64,000 bases of DNA from Trigonopsis variabilis (Eukaryota > Ascomycota > Trigonopsidomycetes > Trigonopsidales > Trigonopsidaceae), in assembly GCA_003707065.3 (NCBI GenBank), contig PPXM03000005.1, positions 186,001-250,000 of the forward strand. The letters run 5' to 3'. The notes beneath the pieces are model-generated. The model was not told where the DNA came from. It searched no databases and was given only the letters and a program-made list of their open reading frames with translations. The position numbers were made by a program, and so were the translations under genes. Below, one piece after another: positions 38,962 through 50,665 of this stretch (position 1 is the first letter of the stretch; the number at the start of each line of letters is the position of its first letter).

Positions 38962-41139
38962 CTACATTTTCTTCTTTTGCTTGGTGATGTGAGCTCTGAG
39001 GATCTTTTGCTTGTCTCTCAGACTTCTCTTGGATTTTCCTTGCACGTCCCGCTTGTGGATCATCATCATAAAGTTCTTCTTGCGCGCCTTTTCACGGTTG
39101 GTCGTGCTATGGGCGGTCTCTATCTGGCCCTTGCGCGAGCCGTGCTTGATATCCTTGTTGTCTCCATGGGCCTTCTTGATCCGTTCCTCCTTGGTGTCGC
39201 GAGTCTTGTCCTGGCCAACCAGACTATCAGCGTCGACTCCTTCTTCGTTCATGCCCAGAATTCCAGTCGGTTCGCCCTGTTTCTTGGAGGACGAGAAGGC
39301 CTTGTCGACTTGGGCCTGGGCTCGAAGTTCTTGCAGTTTGGCGAAATCAGCCGGGGTGAGAATCTTTCTTCCAGCCAGAGTGGAGCTAGTACCAGTGCGG
39401 ACCCGTTTCGAGGGCTGCTTGTCGTTGTCTTCGTCTTCAGATTCAGACTGGCTTAGTTCCTCATCCGAAGGGAGATCAGCATCATCGTACTCTTGGTCGC
39501 TTTCCACGTTGATCCATCCTTCACTGTCGCTTTCGTGATCCTCTTGTTGGATCCAGTCCTCGTCCTTGTCTTCAACAAAACCTTCATCATCGTTCAATCC
39601 ATGCTCACGATGCCACTGCTCGAGAAGTTCCAATCCATCAATAGAAGTAGACACATGTTCGTGCCCAAACTGCCTCGACTGAGTGTCAAGTTCACCTCGA
39701 AGGAGACTCTGAGTAGCATCCTTGCCTCGTTCCTTGCGAGGAAGCCAATCAGGAGCCACTTGGCGATAGAGACCTAGCAGACCCCTAGCAGCCATGGTGA
39801 CCGACTTGGACTTGGATCCTTTGTATGTAATGAGGTCTTCCAGCAGTTCCTTGGAGATGACATAGGGCGATCGCGCACAAATCTCTCGGATGGTGTTCAA
39901 TCCGGCACTTGCCACTTCAGCAGCAACTCCTTCGCTGACAAACTCGTTGGAGATTTTCTTTAGAATGGGCTCGATGTACTCTGGCGGAACGAGCTCGTGG
40001 GTCGCCTGCGCAGTACAGGCCATGATCTGCGTGACGTTTTGTTGTTTGGGGCTGAGATATTTGAGAACGTAGGTGTAGATGCCCAGCACGGATAGCTTGT
40101 GTAAACCCACCAGCCTTGTGATGAGAGAGAGAAACAAGATCCTTTGCTCCAAGGTGATGTGTTTGTTTTTCACCAAATGGACCGAAAACAGCTGTTCGAC
40201 AAACCCTTGGGGGTCGTTTAGTAGATGCAGCGCTGAGAAGTTGAGCTGGACAGCCGATTTGGAGTGAGGCTTCTTGCGAAGCTTCGATAGCGATGCCTCC
40301 ATTTTCTTTTCTCGTCGCGTATTCCGTTTATTGATTCCCAATTTATGCTTTACGGCCTCGATTTCCTTTTTGGCGTCGTCATCATTGTCATCGTTTTCCT
40401 GGTTGAACTCCTCCTCTCTCTCGGTGTCAGCGTTGAGGAAGAACCGGACTCCCAACGAGGCGACCTTGACATCATTATGGAGGCAGGCTTGTTTGATGAT
40501 CTCGACTGTCTTGGAGTCATTCCAGATTCCTCGAGTCCACAACTCTCGAGTAAGACGAATCGCCCAGATGGCTCCCTGAGGTTGTTGCAAGAGGTTGAAG
40601 AGAATGGCTTGAACGGCCTTGTTGAGTTTTTGGGCCCTCGTCCCTTTGTTGGCTGTCTTGAGCGTGCTGACCAGACTGGTGTAGATCTGGAAACGCAGCG
40701 ATTTACTCGGCGACGCAATCAAAACCGGAAACAACACCTGGGCTAGTCTTTCTTCACTCAAAACATCTCGATTCTTGAGCGTGACGAGACTCTGGACGAC
40801 CTTGTCTCGCAGCTCCATGCTCAGGCTCTCGTGGTGTCCAAGTAGCAACTCACACAACTCTTCGGGAAACGCCTGTGTATCTTTAGGATAGCAGACACAG
40901 ACTTGCGTTAAAAGCCCAATCAGATCATGGAACTCTTCTCCCTGGTATGACGAGGGGTTATTCATAAAGATCTCCCTCTGGCTCTGGTAATGCCGATATT
41001 GCAACAGAAACTCATCTCGATAGGACCTAAACCGTTAACCAGACACTCCTGGTACCACTTACTGAGGATCCCTCCGAATTAAATTCTGCAGCAGCGCCAA
41101 GTTAGTCGGCAATAAGGCCGCTCTGTTCCTTTTGACCAT
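38962..41139 (-). CDS. SDA1: SDA1, 60S ribosome biogenesis factor
   Basis: Exons 41063-41139 and 38962-41026 (36-nt intron) give 713 aa. The joined start reads MVKRNRAALLPTNLALLQNL...RRDPQSYRDEFLLQYRHYQSQ, a clear match to SDA1. The N-terminal helical repeats include YPKDTQAFPEELCELLLGH; then come the acidic middle (DEDWIQQEDHESDSEGWINV) and a basic C-terminus KREKARKKNFMMMIHKRDVQ-like ending KKKM. SDA1 is needed for pre-60S maturation and export. A GAAATTTTC-type motif lies about 30 bp upstream of the ATG. Confidence 0.95.
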
Positions 41140-41167
41140 GGCGAGTAGCAGGATTTTCTCGTTGGGA

Positions 41168-41180
41168 GGAAATTTTCCTT
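41168..41180 (-). promoter_or_regulatory. RRPE-like palindromic element upstream of SDA1
   Basis: GGAAATTTTCC within an imperfect palindrome 29-41 bp before the SDA1 ATG. The same 11-mer recurs near 60054. It resembles the AAAATTTT core of ribosome-biogenesis promoters. Confidence 0.35.
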
Positions 41181-41510
41181 GGACCGTTACAGTGCCCAAG
41201 TGGGAAGAGAGGCAGAGCTGGGGCGATGCTTGCCAACGACCTGACAAGTATGTTTAAATTATATTTATATTTGGTTCCAAACAGCCGTCTAATCCTACTG
41301 ACGCTTCTGCCTGTGCCTCTACATATGACATTTGCTCTCTATCACAATGCTGGAGTGATCTCACGACACACGCAATTTTGTCCTCAGATGCAAATAAAAC
41401 ATAAAAAAAACCTCTCTGACAAGTCCTTCTCCACTACAATGCATACTTTTGTAAACTTGCTCAGTGTTAAATAAAATATACAACGAAATGACTTGCAAAG
41501 GCTTTGGCTG

Positions 41511-41538
41511 GTGCCATTGTACTCGTGCCATTGTACTC
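41511..41538. repeat. 14-bp tandem duplication (2 copies)
   Basis: GTGCCATTGTACTC occurs twice without a gap or change, 60 bp upstream of the ARL2 start codon. Confidence 0.9.
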
Positions 41539-41598
41539 GTGACCGTCTTCTCCAGATCCAGTAACGTCCCAACCTCAACGTCACTCTCCACTCGCACC

Positions 41599-42276
41599 AT
41601 GGGTCTATTGACCATCATTAAAAAGCAGCGCTTAAAAGAGCGAGAAATTCGTATCTTGATCCTGTGAGCTGTCCTAGGACGTTTCCTGCTAACATCTTTA
41701 GCGGTCTCGACGGAGCAGGCAAGTCATCAATTGTCCAGGCTCTGCGAGGAAAGAACCTCGGCAAAGTGGCGCCCACGGTGGGCTTTAATATCAAGACAAT
41801 TGAGTTCAAAGGGTAAGCTCAAGATATGGTTGTCAGCTGCTGAGACATAGGTACAAATTGAATCTCTGTAAGCCGGTTTCGATGGCGCCGTCTGACTAGC
41901 AGGGGATATAGGAGGCCAGTCGTCTCTGCGGCCGTTCTGGCGCAACTACTTTGAGAAGACTGACGCCATTATCTGGGTGATTGATATTGGAGACCTTGCG
42001 AGGCTGGGCGACATCAAGGTGGAGCTCGACAAGATCTTGCTCGAAGACAGGCTGATTGGAGCAGACGTGTTGATCTTTGCAAACAAGGCAGATACGCTAC
42101 CCGCAGAGATCGTCAAACCGACGCTCGATTCGATTACGCAGCAGCTCGATTTGGGCCGGTTCCCCAACCACAACTCGACTGTGATGGCATGCAGCGCTTA
42201 CACCGGTGAAAATATCAAAGAAGGCCTATCGTGGATTGTACAAAACGTGCGCCAACGTCTTCATCTATATAACTAA
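41599..42276 (+). CDS. ARL2: ARF-like GTPase ARL2 (Cin4/Alp41)
   Basis: Exons 41599-41663, 41702-41812, 41851-41867 and 41903-42276 (introns 38, 38 and 35 nt) give 188 aa. The start MGLLTIIKKQRLKEREIRIL is diagnostic of ARL2 and has Gly2. The P-loop is GLDGAGKSS, switch I PTVGFNIKTIEF, switch II W-DIGGQSSLRPFWRNYFEKTD, and the base-recognition loop FANKAD. Exon 3 is only 17 nt and encodes YKLNL. ARL2 regulates tubulin folding cofactors. Its stop lies 67 bp from that of the convergent DIP2-like gene. Confidence 0.94.
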
Positions 42277-42343
42277 ACCCATTTCCCAACCATGCTCGCC
42301 ATTGTCCTCCATGAAACTTATGCTCCTATGCTGTCCTTTCATC

Positions 42344-45300
42344 CTAAATCTGAAACCCTTCAATATCTCCGTTCCTCACCGTTAATGTCCTCTGCTGTTC
42401 CTCTGGCTCTTCTTGCAGAGACGCCAGAATCATCGAGTTCCTCAATGCCGAATATTCATTCATGCTCCACGCTCGAGCCTGCTCCTCCTCCTTCACCCGG
42501 AACTGGTCAGCCAGATCTCCGTCTTCAAACCGAATCTCGTCGTACAACTGTTCCTCTTCGTACGACGTGTCGCCCTTGGGCGTCGCCACGGCCAGACCAG
42601 GACCTCCCGGCGATGCGTCGTACGACGACGCGGAAAACGTCTCTGAAGCCCGACGCTGGTGGTCTTTGAACGATATTGACGACCGCTCGCTGCGAATATA
42701 GCTTGACGGCCGGTCGGGGAGTACTGTCGACCGTGGTCGCTGAAGCTTTGCGCTTGACACCGAATTGGCCTTTGAGTGGGTCAGACTCACCGAATACTCA
42801 CTGCCGTCGCCAATGGTGAACTGAGCTAGCGTGTTCAGTTTCCGGGAAACCCACAAGGACACCACGCGGGCGCGCTGTTTTTCGCCCAGCCGAGAATGGG
42901 GCAGGTCGCCCTTGGCCACAAAACACACGATATCCAGAATGGTCTGGTGCTCGTTCAACACGGCGTCGACAATCACTGGGACCAAGGACGAGAGATAGGA
43001 CTTGCGGCTGACCTCCACCACAGCAACAACCAGCCCTGCTGCCTGGAAGACGACCGAGCCTTTGTTGCAGATGCACGAGTGGCAGTGCTCGATCGAGTAT
43101 TCAAGATCGAGCGGGAAATGATTCAGACCGGCGACCTCAAAGGTGTCGCCAATGTGTCCCAACACGTACACCAGCTGAATGTCCATCTCGGCTCCTCCAG
43201 GCCCAATTGGCTCGGCTTTGGTGTATAGGAAGCCCAGGTCTCCCGTCCGGCAGTAGGTCAAGTTGCTCTCGACTTCGAGAATCTGCGCGTTGAATCGTAG
43301 CTGATCAAGATCGTCCATGGGCCCATAGAACGAATGGGAGTTGGCTTCCGAGGCAATCCAGATCTCTCCAATCTCTCCTTCGTCGCACAGCCGGCGGCTC
43401 TCGGGGTTGACGACTGCCACTTGGCTGCAAGCAGGTACCAGCCCGCTGTCCTGCAGACGCAGTCCTTCCTTGAATCGGTCCTGGGGCAGAGTCACCACCA
43501 AGCCCTGTCGCAATAAATGGCGGTCCAGGTAGATTTCCGTTGGATCCAGGTACATGTAGGATCGGGTGGAAATCATGGGATTGAACGATGATGAGTAAAA
43601 GGCACTGATGGCCATGGGATCGAGGCCATACGGTCGAAAGTACTGCCGCAGTCGATGGACGACATCACAGTTGACCCGCCCCTCAAACGTGAGCATCATG
43701 TTTTGTAGCTCGTCGAGACGGAGTCCCTTGGCGTCCTTTGGCAAATGCACCATGGCGTGTTCCATCATCTGCGGAGTCGTGTACACGTCCTTGATCTTGT
43801 ATCGAGAAAGCGCCATAAAAAACAAGATTGGGTTCGTAGCAAAGTCCACCGGCGAGAGAAGATAGGTGGAACAGCCAGTGTAAACGCCCAAGAGGCAAGT
43901 ATGCAGAAAACCCATTCCCATGGTGCTTCGAACACAGGCCAGGATGGGCTTGTTTGGCTGGAGACGGCACGTCTCGTGCTGGATCTTACACAGCGCCAGC
44001 ATGCTCAGCCGAGTCAGAGGAATGGCGACCCGCCGGTGGTCAGCACTGTAGTACGACCACACGACCTGGACCTGGTTGGCAGCATACGTCTTTGGATACA
44101 GATCACTCTCGCGACACGATCCAGACGACTTCAGCGACTTTGTGGTATTGATCATGGGCGGAATAGGAATGTGACTGAGATGAGAACACTGCTTGAGGTA
44201 GCTGTGCATGGCCTTGCTCTTGAGCGCGTTCTCAGTGTCTCCATTCACCAAGATCGTCTTGACTTTGAAGTCCTTTACCGCGTTCAGCAGTGCTGGAACG
44301 TCCTCGTTCAACCGGTTCGCGTCCAGCGGCGCCACAGGGATAAGAACCACCTGAAGGAACAGGCATGCAAAAACAGCCAGCACAAAGTCCTCTGAATGCG
44401 TGTAGATCAGGATGGCATGGTCGCCAGCGGACAGGCGGGCCTTGTTCTTGAGCAGCTGCACGGTGGATGCGATCTTTTGGTCAAACTTTCTCCACGACAT
44501 TCCTTTGCCTTCCTTGCCGCGGCCGTCAATGGTGCAAAGTGCAAGTTCCTCGGGATGGCGAGTCACGCGGAACTTCAAGATCTCGAGAATCGACGGCATC
44601 TCACACAGGTCGATCTTCAACCGCGCATCGATCACACAGTCACGAGGCTCGACGCCAGAGTACTGCTTTTCCCCTCGAAATAGTAGCGCTTCGTGGATTT
44701 TCGCGTTCGTCTCTGACCATATGCCGCCATCGGGGTCTGGTCCCAACGGGATGTTCATCACCGCGCGACTCACGCCAAACTTGACGATAACACTGGGGAT
44801 CGACCCCATGGTGAACTTGCGCCGACACAGCATATTCCCGATTTCAGACCGCCCGTTTCGTTTGACCCGCGGAAGAGCGTTGGGGGCAGTCACCATCACA
44901 CAGTAGACACGGACCTTGTGCACCTTGAAGAGCACGTCGATGCACTTCTGGGCCATCCTCTCCAAAAAGTCAGTGTCGATCTGAACCGGCGGCCCGCCTG
45001 GCTGGACTGGACTCGAGTCTGCAAGCACGGTTTCCATGATGATAATGGGGAGATACTCGTCGTTGACGTAGATGTCAAACGTCGCACAGTCGAAGATCCG
45101 CGGGATATTCCGCATTATAGTCTGCACGAGATGCGACGTATAGTAGTATCGGTACTCTGTCTCGCCCTCAAACTGTCCAGAGATCGACAGGTCGTCGTCT
45201 TCACTGAACCGCTGCCGCAGCCGGTCCTCGTAAAAGCCAAGAACATAGACTTTGCCGTCAAAAGTGAATCCCAAGAGCCCCGTTCGCAGAAAATCAATGT

Positions 45301-47382
45301 CCAGCGGCCCCTGTTCGCTGTAGGCCTGGGCTCTAAAGATTCTGCGCGTGCTTTCATCCGCGTTCCAGAACCCGCCGCTAAGACACGGACTATCGACCCA
45401 GATTTCGCCTATTGTCCCGTTTTTAGCAATGATGCAGGTCTCAGGGTCGACGACGGCCAAAAAAGCATCGGGAATAGGGAATCCAAACGCACCCACACAC
45501 AGGGTCGTCCGGTCATGCTCAAAGTCGACTCCTCCCGGCGGTGGCGCTGTCGAAAGGACTCGAAGGGCATTGTAGGCCAGCGCCTGCTTATCCAACAAGA
45601 TAAAAGACAAGTCTGAAGGTCCATTCCCGCTCTCGTCTTCGTTGGATAACGGCACGCTCAGTCTCTCCTGTCCCCCCAGCCAGTCTCGCATGGAAATGAC
45701 CATCCCGCCGTGTTCAGTCAGCGTCAGCATTGGCGCAACGATTTCTTGCGCCTGTTTGTTGCCCAGGGGCTTGAGCCAGCGGTCAGCGAGGATGCTGTGA
45801 AACTCGGTATCGACGGTAGACGAGTCAAGCAGACACCAATCCAGATACGAAAAGTTCACTCGCCGTCGCGAGTAGTTCTGGGTCATGTGAGGGAAGGACT
45901 GGTAGTTGTAGACGACTGTTTTTAGGCCAGGGTAGTTTCCCAGCAGGAAGTTGGCGTGGTATCTCGAGAGCACGTTTGCAAACAGCCCTGGAGTGGTGAT
46001 GATCTTTTCTGGGCAAAAGACAAAGGTATAGCCGCAGTAGATGGTGAGAAAGACGTTCATAATCAGGCCTATCGACTGCCTGGGGTCGAGATAGCTGACA
46101 AACGCTTTACCGAACCCATCGGGTTTGGGATAGTCCTTATCAACCAGATAGTCGGGCTCCCGTTTGGCTTTACTGGCCAGTATACTAGAAAGAGTCGTCA
46201 TTTGATGCATCAGCGTCTTGTGGGAAATCACCACGCCCCGCAGCTCTCCGGTGGGAGCCCGGGTGTATTCAATGTAAGCGAGGTCTGGGATCTGCAAAAC
46301 AGGAGGATGGGAGTGTTTTGAGGGATGGAACGAGCCAAAGTCGTTGGTTTTCCAAAACTCGACCCCTTTAGGCCACGACTTGCCCTGGCTGACCATGTGT
46401 TTTTGGAACAGCTTGAGCGTTGAATCGCTGCTGAGGGCCAGATGCGCCTGCGTAGCGTTCAGGATGCTCATCACGTCGGTGATGTTCTTGCAGTCGTTGA
46501 TGGGCACCGCCACCACGCCGGCAATCAGACAGCCCAGAAAAGCAATGGTAAAGTCGATCACGTCCTCTTCTCGATACAGCAGGGCCACGCGGTCGCCTCT
46601 GTAGAGCCCAGACTTGTCATGGATCACCTGGGCGACCTTTTCGGCGCGGGCAGCCAGTTTCTCGATGTTGATGGAGATCGACTCCTTGCCCCGGTAGTCG
46701 AGTATGAAAACCGCGATCTTCTTGGGGCTCTTCTTCGCCCGGTCCCTCAGCACAGACGCCATGTCTTCGTGTTTGCTCATATTCGAGCCGTCCGAGTTCT
46801 TGTACTCGTGGCCTGCCAGGCCTCTGGGCAACAGGGGCTTCTGAAGATCGACCACAGCCTGGATATTCGAGCTCTCTGGTTTGTGGGGAATGTCCAATCG
46901 CCCCGGCTGACGCACAGGTTCGGCCAGATTGAGGTCGTAGTCGTCAAACCTCTCGAACCCGTCGAAATCCTGAAACTCGCCGTTCACAATCGAGCCAAAG
47001 CCGTTATTGGGCAGCGGCTCAGGCGTCGAGTAGCCCAGCTGCGAAGCGTCCTATCACAATTAGCTCTCATCCAGTCTCGTCACCTACACTTGACGCAGTC
47101 CGCGAGTGACTCAGGTACATCGACACCGGCCTCGACGACGACACGTTCGACGAAGACGACAGGTTCCGCCGGTGGCTCATGGGAGGAACAGGCGGCCGAG
47201 TGTCCAAGCACAGCGAGAGCACCTGGTTCCTCCTCTTGTGGTACCCTTTCTCTGTCAATTCTCCATCCTGCCCGGTTAGTCGACCGTTCCAGACTGGCAC
47301 CTACCAAGTACTCATTTCTCAGCTCCCTGAGCTGTTCCTGGATTCCTGGAGGGACACCATCAGGAATGTCTGAATTATCCAT
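42344..47382 (-). CDS. DIP2/CPS1-type protein: DMAP1-binding domain plus two AMP-binding domains
   Basis: Exons 47305-47382, 47088-47267 and 42344-47050 (37- and 36/37-nt introns) give 1654 aa. The N-terminus MDNSDIPDGVPPGIQEQLRE...NEYLDGELTEKGYHKRRNQVL is a DMAP1-binding domain; after a Ser-rich linker come two tandem adenylate-forming domains (first: DKSGLYRGDRVALLYREEDV, YIEYTRAPTGELRGVVISH; second: LSAGDHAILIYTHSEDFVLA). This is the order in animal DIP2, budding-yeast CMR2 and filamentous-fungal CPS1. Yeast and animal relatives restrain certain diacylglycerol species. The Ser/Thr-rich C-terminal tail is probably disordered. The third exon alone has an apparent GTG start, so the spliced model was needed to find the N-terminus. 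Confidence 0.93.
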
Positions 47383-47542
47383 GACAAGTGATTGTAACGG
47401 GCAGACCCAAAAGGCAGAAAACTCGGTCGAGCGCTACACGCAGCGTGACAGTCAATTACGTATGGTTCTTGCCTCGATGTACTGTTCTTTACTCTCTCTA
47501 TGTATGGTTCTCTTGCTCTCTCTATTATCTTACTAGACATCA

Positions 47543-49945
47543 TTAGCGTCTCTTGGATTTGGGCTTGCTTGGGCCTTTGCTGGCGCCCCGTTTGAGGTCC
47601 CTCTTGGACGCTTTCAGGATCTTTCTTGCCCGCGACACTTCTTCGGCATCCTGGAGTTTCCGCTTGGAAGGCTGGCTAGCCGAGGCAGACTCTGCCTTTT
47701 TGTCGTTTTTCGACTCAAACCAGGTCCTTCGGGGACGAGAGGCGATCTCGTCTGCGTGGTGGATGAGGTTCTCGCCCTTGCGCAGCTCCATCTCGGCCGA
47801 CGCCAGCAGTTTCTGCTCCTTTTCTTCCTTGCAGATCTCCTTGATGGTCTCGTCAAACGAGTCGATCTTTTCTCCCAGCTTCTCGACCTTGTCCCAGTCG
47901 ACGTTCAGGCTCGACACCTTGTCTGGGCTCGAGTTCTTGAGCGCCTGGCGCACGATGCCTCGATCGCTCACGCTTTCGCCCACAAACGAGATACTTTGCC
48001 CGTTGCGGCCTGCTCGAGCCGTTCGCCCGACTCGGTGGAGGTAGATGTCGTAGCTCTTGGGCATGTCGTAGTTGATGACGAGCTCGATTCTGGGGAAATC
48101 CAGACCTCGCGACGCAACGTCGGTGGCCAGAATAGTCGAGATCTGGCCCGACTTGAGCTTGGTGACGGTCTCTAAGCGCTGCTGCTGCGTCAGTCCGCCG
48201 TGCAGCTCAGCCACCGCGAGACCACACAGACCGGCAATGATTCGTAGCAAATGCGCATTGTCCTTGCGCCCAATGAAGACGATGATCTTCTCGTTGGCGT
48301 CGATGGATGAAAGGAGGGTGATTAGCAGCGCAGCTCGCAGATGCTCGCGCTTTCTGATACGCACGAATTTCTGCTCCAGTCCCGAAACCGTTTCTTTTGG
48401 AGGGTTGATCATGATCCGTACCGGCTGGTGAAGCGACAGACCAATGAGAACCTTGACTCTGGTGTTCATCGTGGCCGAAAACAGCAGCGTCTGCCGCTTG
48501 CTGGGCAGCAGGCGCAGGATCTCGGTGAGCTCTTTCTGGAACCCTTCCTCGAGCATTCGGTCGGCCTCGTCAATCACCAGAATCTCGACATCGTCGACCT
48601 GGAACGACGGGGAGTTGCGAACGTGGTCGATAAACCGACCTGGAGTGGCCACCACAACGTCAGGCCTCGTTCGCAGCTCCTGCTCCTGCTGGCGCAGGTT
48701 CAGACCTCCCACAGCAAGGGCAAACCGCACGCCATGGACGTATTTACCCAGTTTTCGCCCAACATCAGCGACTTGGATCGACAGCTCTCGGGTTGGCGTC
48801 AAGACGACCACCCTGGTCGCAGCGACATTTTTGGCTCTAAACAGCAGGCGCTCGAGAATGGGAATCATGTAGGCAGCGGTCTTTCCCGAGCCAGTAACGG
48901 CACCAGCCACGATGTCTTTTCCTGCCATGGCCACGGGTATAGTGGCGCTCTGGATGGGGGTGGGAGCGTTGTATCCAAGCTCGCCTAGGGATCGTAGAAT
49001 AGGACGAGACAGGGATAGCGTTTGAAAGGATTTGTGAACTGAAGTATTGTCATTAGTGGTTTGCTCGGCAAAGTAGTCGGCCAGCTGTTCCACCGAGTCT
49101 TGCTCTTCCTCGTCGTTTGATTCTTCGCTAGACTCTTGGTCCATGGGATGAATGATGGGCTCCTCGTCTTCGTCTTCGTCTTGTATTTCCTCTTGATCCT
49201 CATCAGACGCATTGCTAAGGACGTCTGCACCAAACTCTTGGGCAGAAATATCATCTTCGTCTTCTTGACCGTCGCCGTCGTCTGAACTAAAGTCTGAGCT
49301 ATGCCATTCTTCGCCCTCACTGCTGCTTCCGCCCTCTTGTATCCTCTTTTGCCTCCTAGCTTCTTTTTTGAGCAGCCGCCGGGTCAGCTTGTCTTCGTAG
49401 ACAACCTCTTGCTCGTTTATGTCCTCCATCTCTTCATCTTGGTCCTCGTAACTCTCTGTTTCACTCTCCTTTTCTTCGTCGTCTTCTTCGTCGTCTTCTT
49501 CGTCGTCTTCTTCGTCGTTTTCTTCGTCGTTTTCTTCGTCGTCTTCTTCGTCGTCTTCCTCTCCATTCTCTTCGTCGTCGTCTTCCTCCTCTCCATTATC
49601 TACCTCTTCGTCGTCCTCCTCATCTTCCCCCTCGTCGTCCTCCATACCTCGCAGCTTCGACCTGACAATCTCGTCGAGATCCACCGCCGCTTTCCCTTGA
49701 GACCCGCTTTCCACCGAGAAATCCCACCCATCAAACGACGTCGTAGTCCCAAACTCGTCCGCTTCAAACGCAAAATCGGGATCCAGATCACCAGCCTTGG
49801 CTCGTTCCTCGGTCTCATCTCCCGACTCGTCGCTATCTATATCCTGGACCTCCTCCCCTTCGTCCGACAAGGTCATTATAAAGTCATCATCTCTCTCGAC
49901 TCCATCTCTGCCCGCCGTCCTCGTCTTTCCCGACTTTTTGGCCAT
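47543..49945 (-). CDS. DRS1: DEAD-box RNA helicase DRS1
   Basis: 800 aa, single exon, ATG 49945. The first ~300 residues are highly acidic, including a stretch of repeated EEDDEE units. Then come the Q motif ([19 protein letters not shown]...TPIQ), Walker [33 protein letters not shown], and [11 protein letters not shown]. The [13 protein letters not shown] context and basic tail ([20 protein letters not shown]) fit Drs1, which acts in 27S pre-rRNA processing in the nucleolus. An AAAATTTT motif lies about 10-20 bp before the ATG. Confidence 0.93.
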   Translation of the reverse strand: MAKKSGKTRTAGRDGVERDDDFIMTLSDEGEEVQDIDSDESGDETEERAKAGDLDPDFAFEADEFGTTTSFDGWDFSVESGSQGKAAVDLDEIVRSKLRGMEDDEGEDEEDDEEVDNGEEEDDDEENGEEDDEEDDEENDEENDEEDDEEDDEEDDEEKESETESYEDQDEEMEDINEQEVVYEDKLTRRLLKKEARRQKRIQEGGSSSEGEEWHSSDFSSDDGDGQEDEDDISAQEFGADVLSNASDEDQEEIQDEDEDEEPIIHPMDQESSEESNDEEEQDSVEQLADYFAEQTTNDNTSVHKSFQTLSLSRPILRSLGELGYNAPTPIQSATIPVAMAGKDIVAGAVTGSGKTAAYMIPILERLLFRAKNVAATRVVVLTPTRELSIQVADVGRKLGKYVHGVRFALAVGGLNLRQQEQELRTRPDVVVATPGRFIDHVRNSPSFQVDDVEILVIDEADRMLEEGFQKELTEILRLLPSKRQTLLFSATMNTRVKVLIGLSLHQPVRIMINPPKETVSGLEQKFVRIRKREHLRAALLITLLSSIDANEKIIVFIGRKDNAHLLRIIAGLCGLAVAELHGGLTQQQRLETVTKLKSGQISTILATDVASRGLDFPRIELVINYDMPKSYDIYLHRVGRTARAGRNGQSISFVGESVSDRGIVRQALKNSSPDKVSSLNVDWDKVEKLGEKIDSFDETIKEICKEEKEQKLLASAEMELRKGENLIHHADEIASRPRRTWFESKNDKKAESASASQPSKRKLQDAEEVSRARKILKASKRDLKRGASKGPSKPKSKRR
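49475..49560. repeat. 12-bp coding microsatellite in DRS1
   Basis: TCGTCGTCTTCT-type units repeat about seven times with few changes and encode the acidic run of Glu and Asp on the minus strand. Such tracts change length easily. Confidence 0.85.
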
Positions 49946-50003
49946 GACTTGAAGAAAATTTTAAACTCCCAACGATACAAGTAGAACGTTACCGGTGAAC
50001 ACA

Positions 50004-50019
50004 GGAACAAGCTTGTTCC
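50004..50019. repeat. Perfect 16-bp palindrome
   Basis: GGAACAAGCTTGTTCC, about 60 bp upstream of the DRS1 ATG. It could be a dimer binding site or part of the wider palindrome pattern. Confidence 0.95.
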
Positions 50020-50552
50020 CAATAATTTCCAAGTAATATTACGTTTCCTGACGAAAAGAGAACCCGTCTGCTTTATAGTGTTCCATGACTCCAAGTCGAG
50101 AAGGTCATTAAGTCTGAAACAAAGACAAAGACCTGCGCACTTCTGAGACAACCAACGACCCAGTGGACGATATACTTTGTTGTCTATAAAGGTTGGAGTG
50201 TCAGGGTGGTACAAACGTCGACATTAAAGAGCCAGCGAGTTATCAGGCCTGCTACGTTTCCTGCGTTGAATGTTGCCTGCCTTGCTGTAGACAGGCGTAA
50301 TGAGGAAGAATACAAGATTATGAGCGACTTGTCTCGTTACGAGGAAGAGTACAGGGATAATATTCAACTCTTGTTCCAGTACAGGAGATAATTTTTTAAT
50401 CAGTCTAATGCAGGGCGTTCTCATTGCCTCATCTTGCTCGTACAGCTGTAGCTCTGCCTAACGAGCAGACTGGATCTTGTAGCACTTCATATATAGAGCC
50501 TTGTAGTTTAGCAGGTTATCCAGTTGCCGCGGATAAGGTCGATTACATAATT

Positions 50553-50570
50553 GAGATAGCCGGCTATCTC
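50553..50570. repeat. Perfect 18-bp palindrome
   Basis: GAGATAGCCGGCTATCTC, about 100 bp past the NRDE2 stop codon and 600 bp upstream of DRS1. Confidence 0.95.
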
Positions 50571-50665
50571 CGTGGACGAGGCGCATCTTCTCGGCAATCT
50601 CCGCTGGACTCAACGTAATTCCATATTGGCAACCCAAGCTTACATAAACTGACAGATTGAACAGC

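Larger units (their letters stand above)
41140..41598. other. Divergent SDA1/ARL2 intergenic region
   Basis: 459 bp between the two ATG codons. It holds AGGAAATTTTCCT-like sequence near 41168-41180 and a 14-bp tandem duplication at 41511-41538. A 67-codon frame covering 41464-41667 overlaps ARL2 exon 1 but is not its start. Confidence 0.5.
49946..50665. other. Intergenic region with two perfect palindromes
   Basis: 720 bp upstream of DRS1. It holds AAAATTTTAA at 49955-49964 (RRPE-like), the palindrome at 50004-50019 and another at 50553-50570. Short frames only. Confidence 0.5.
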
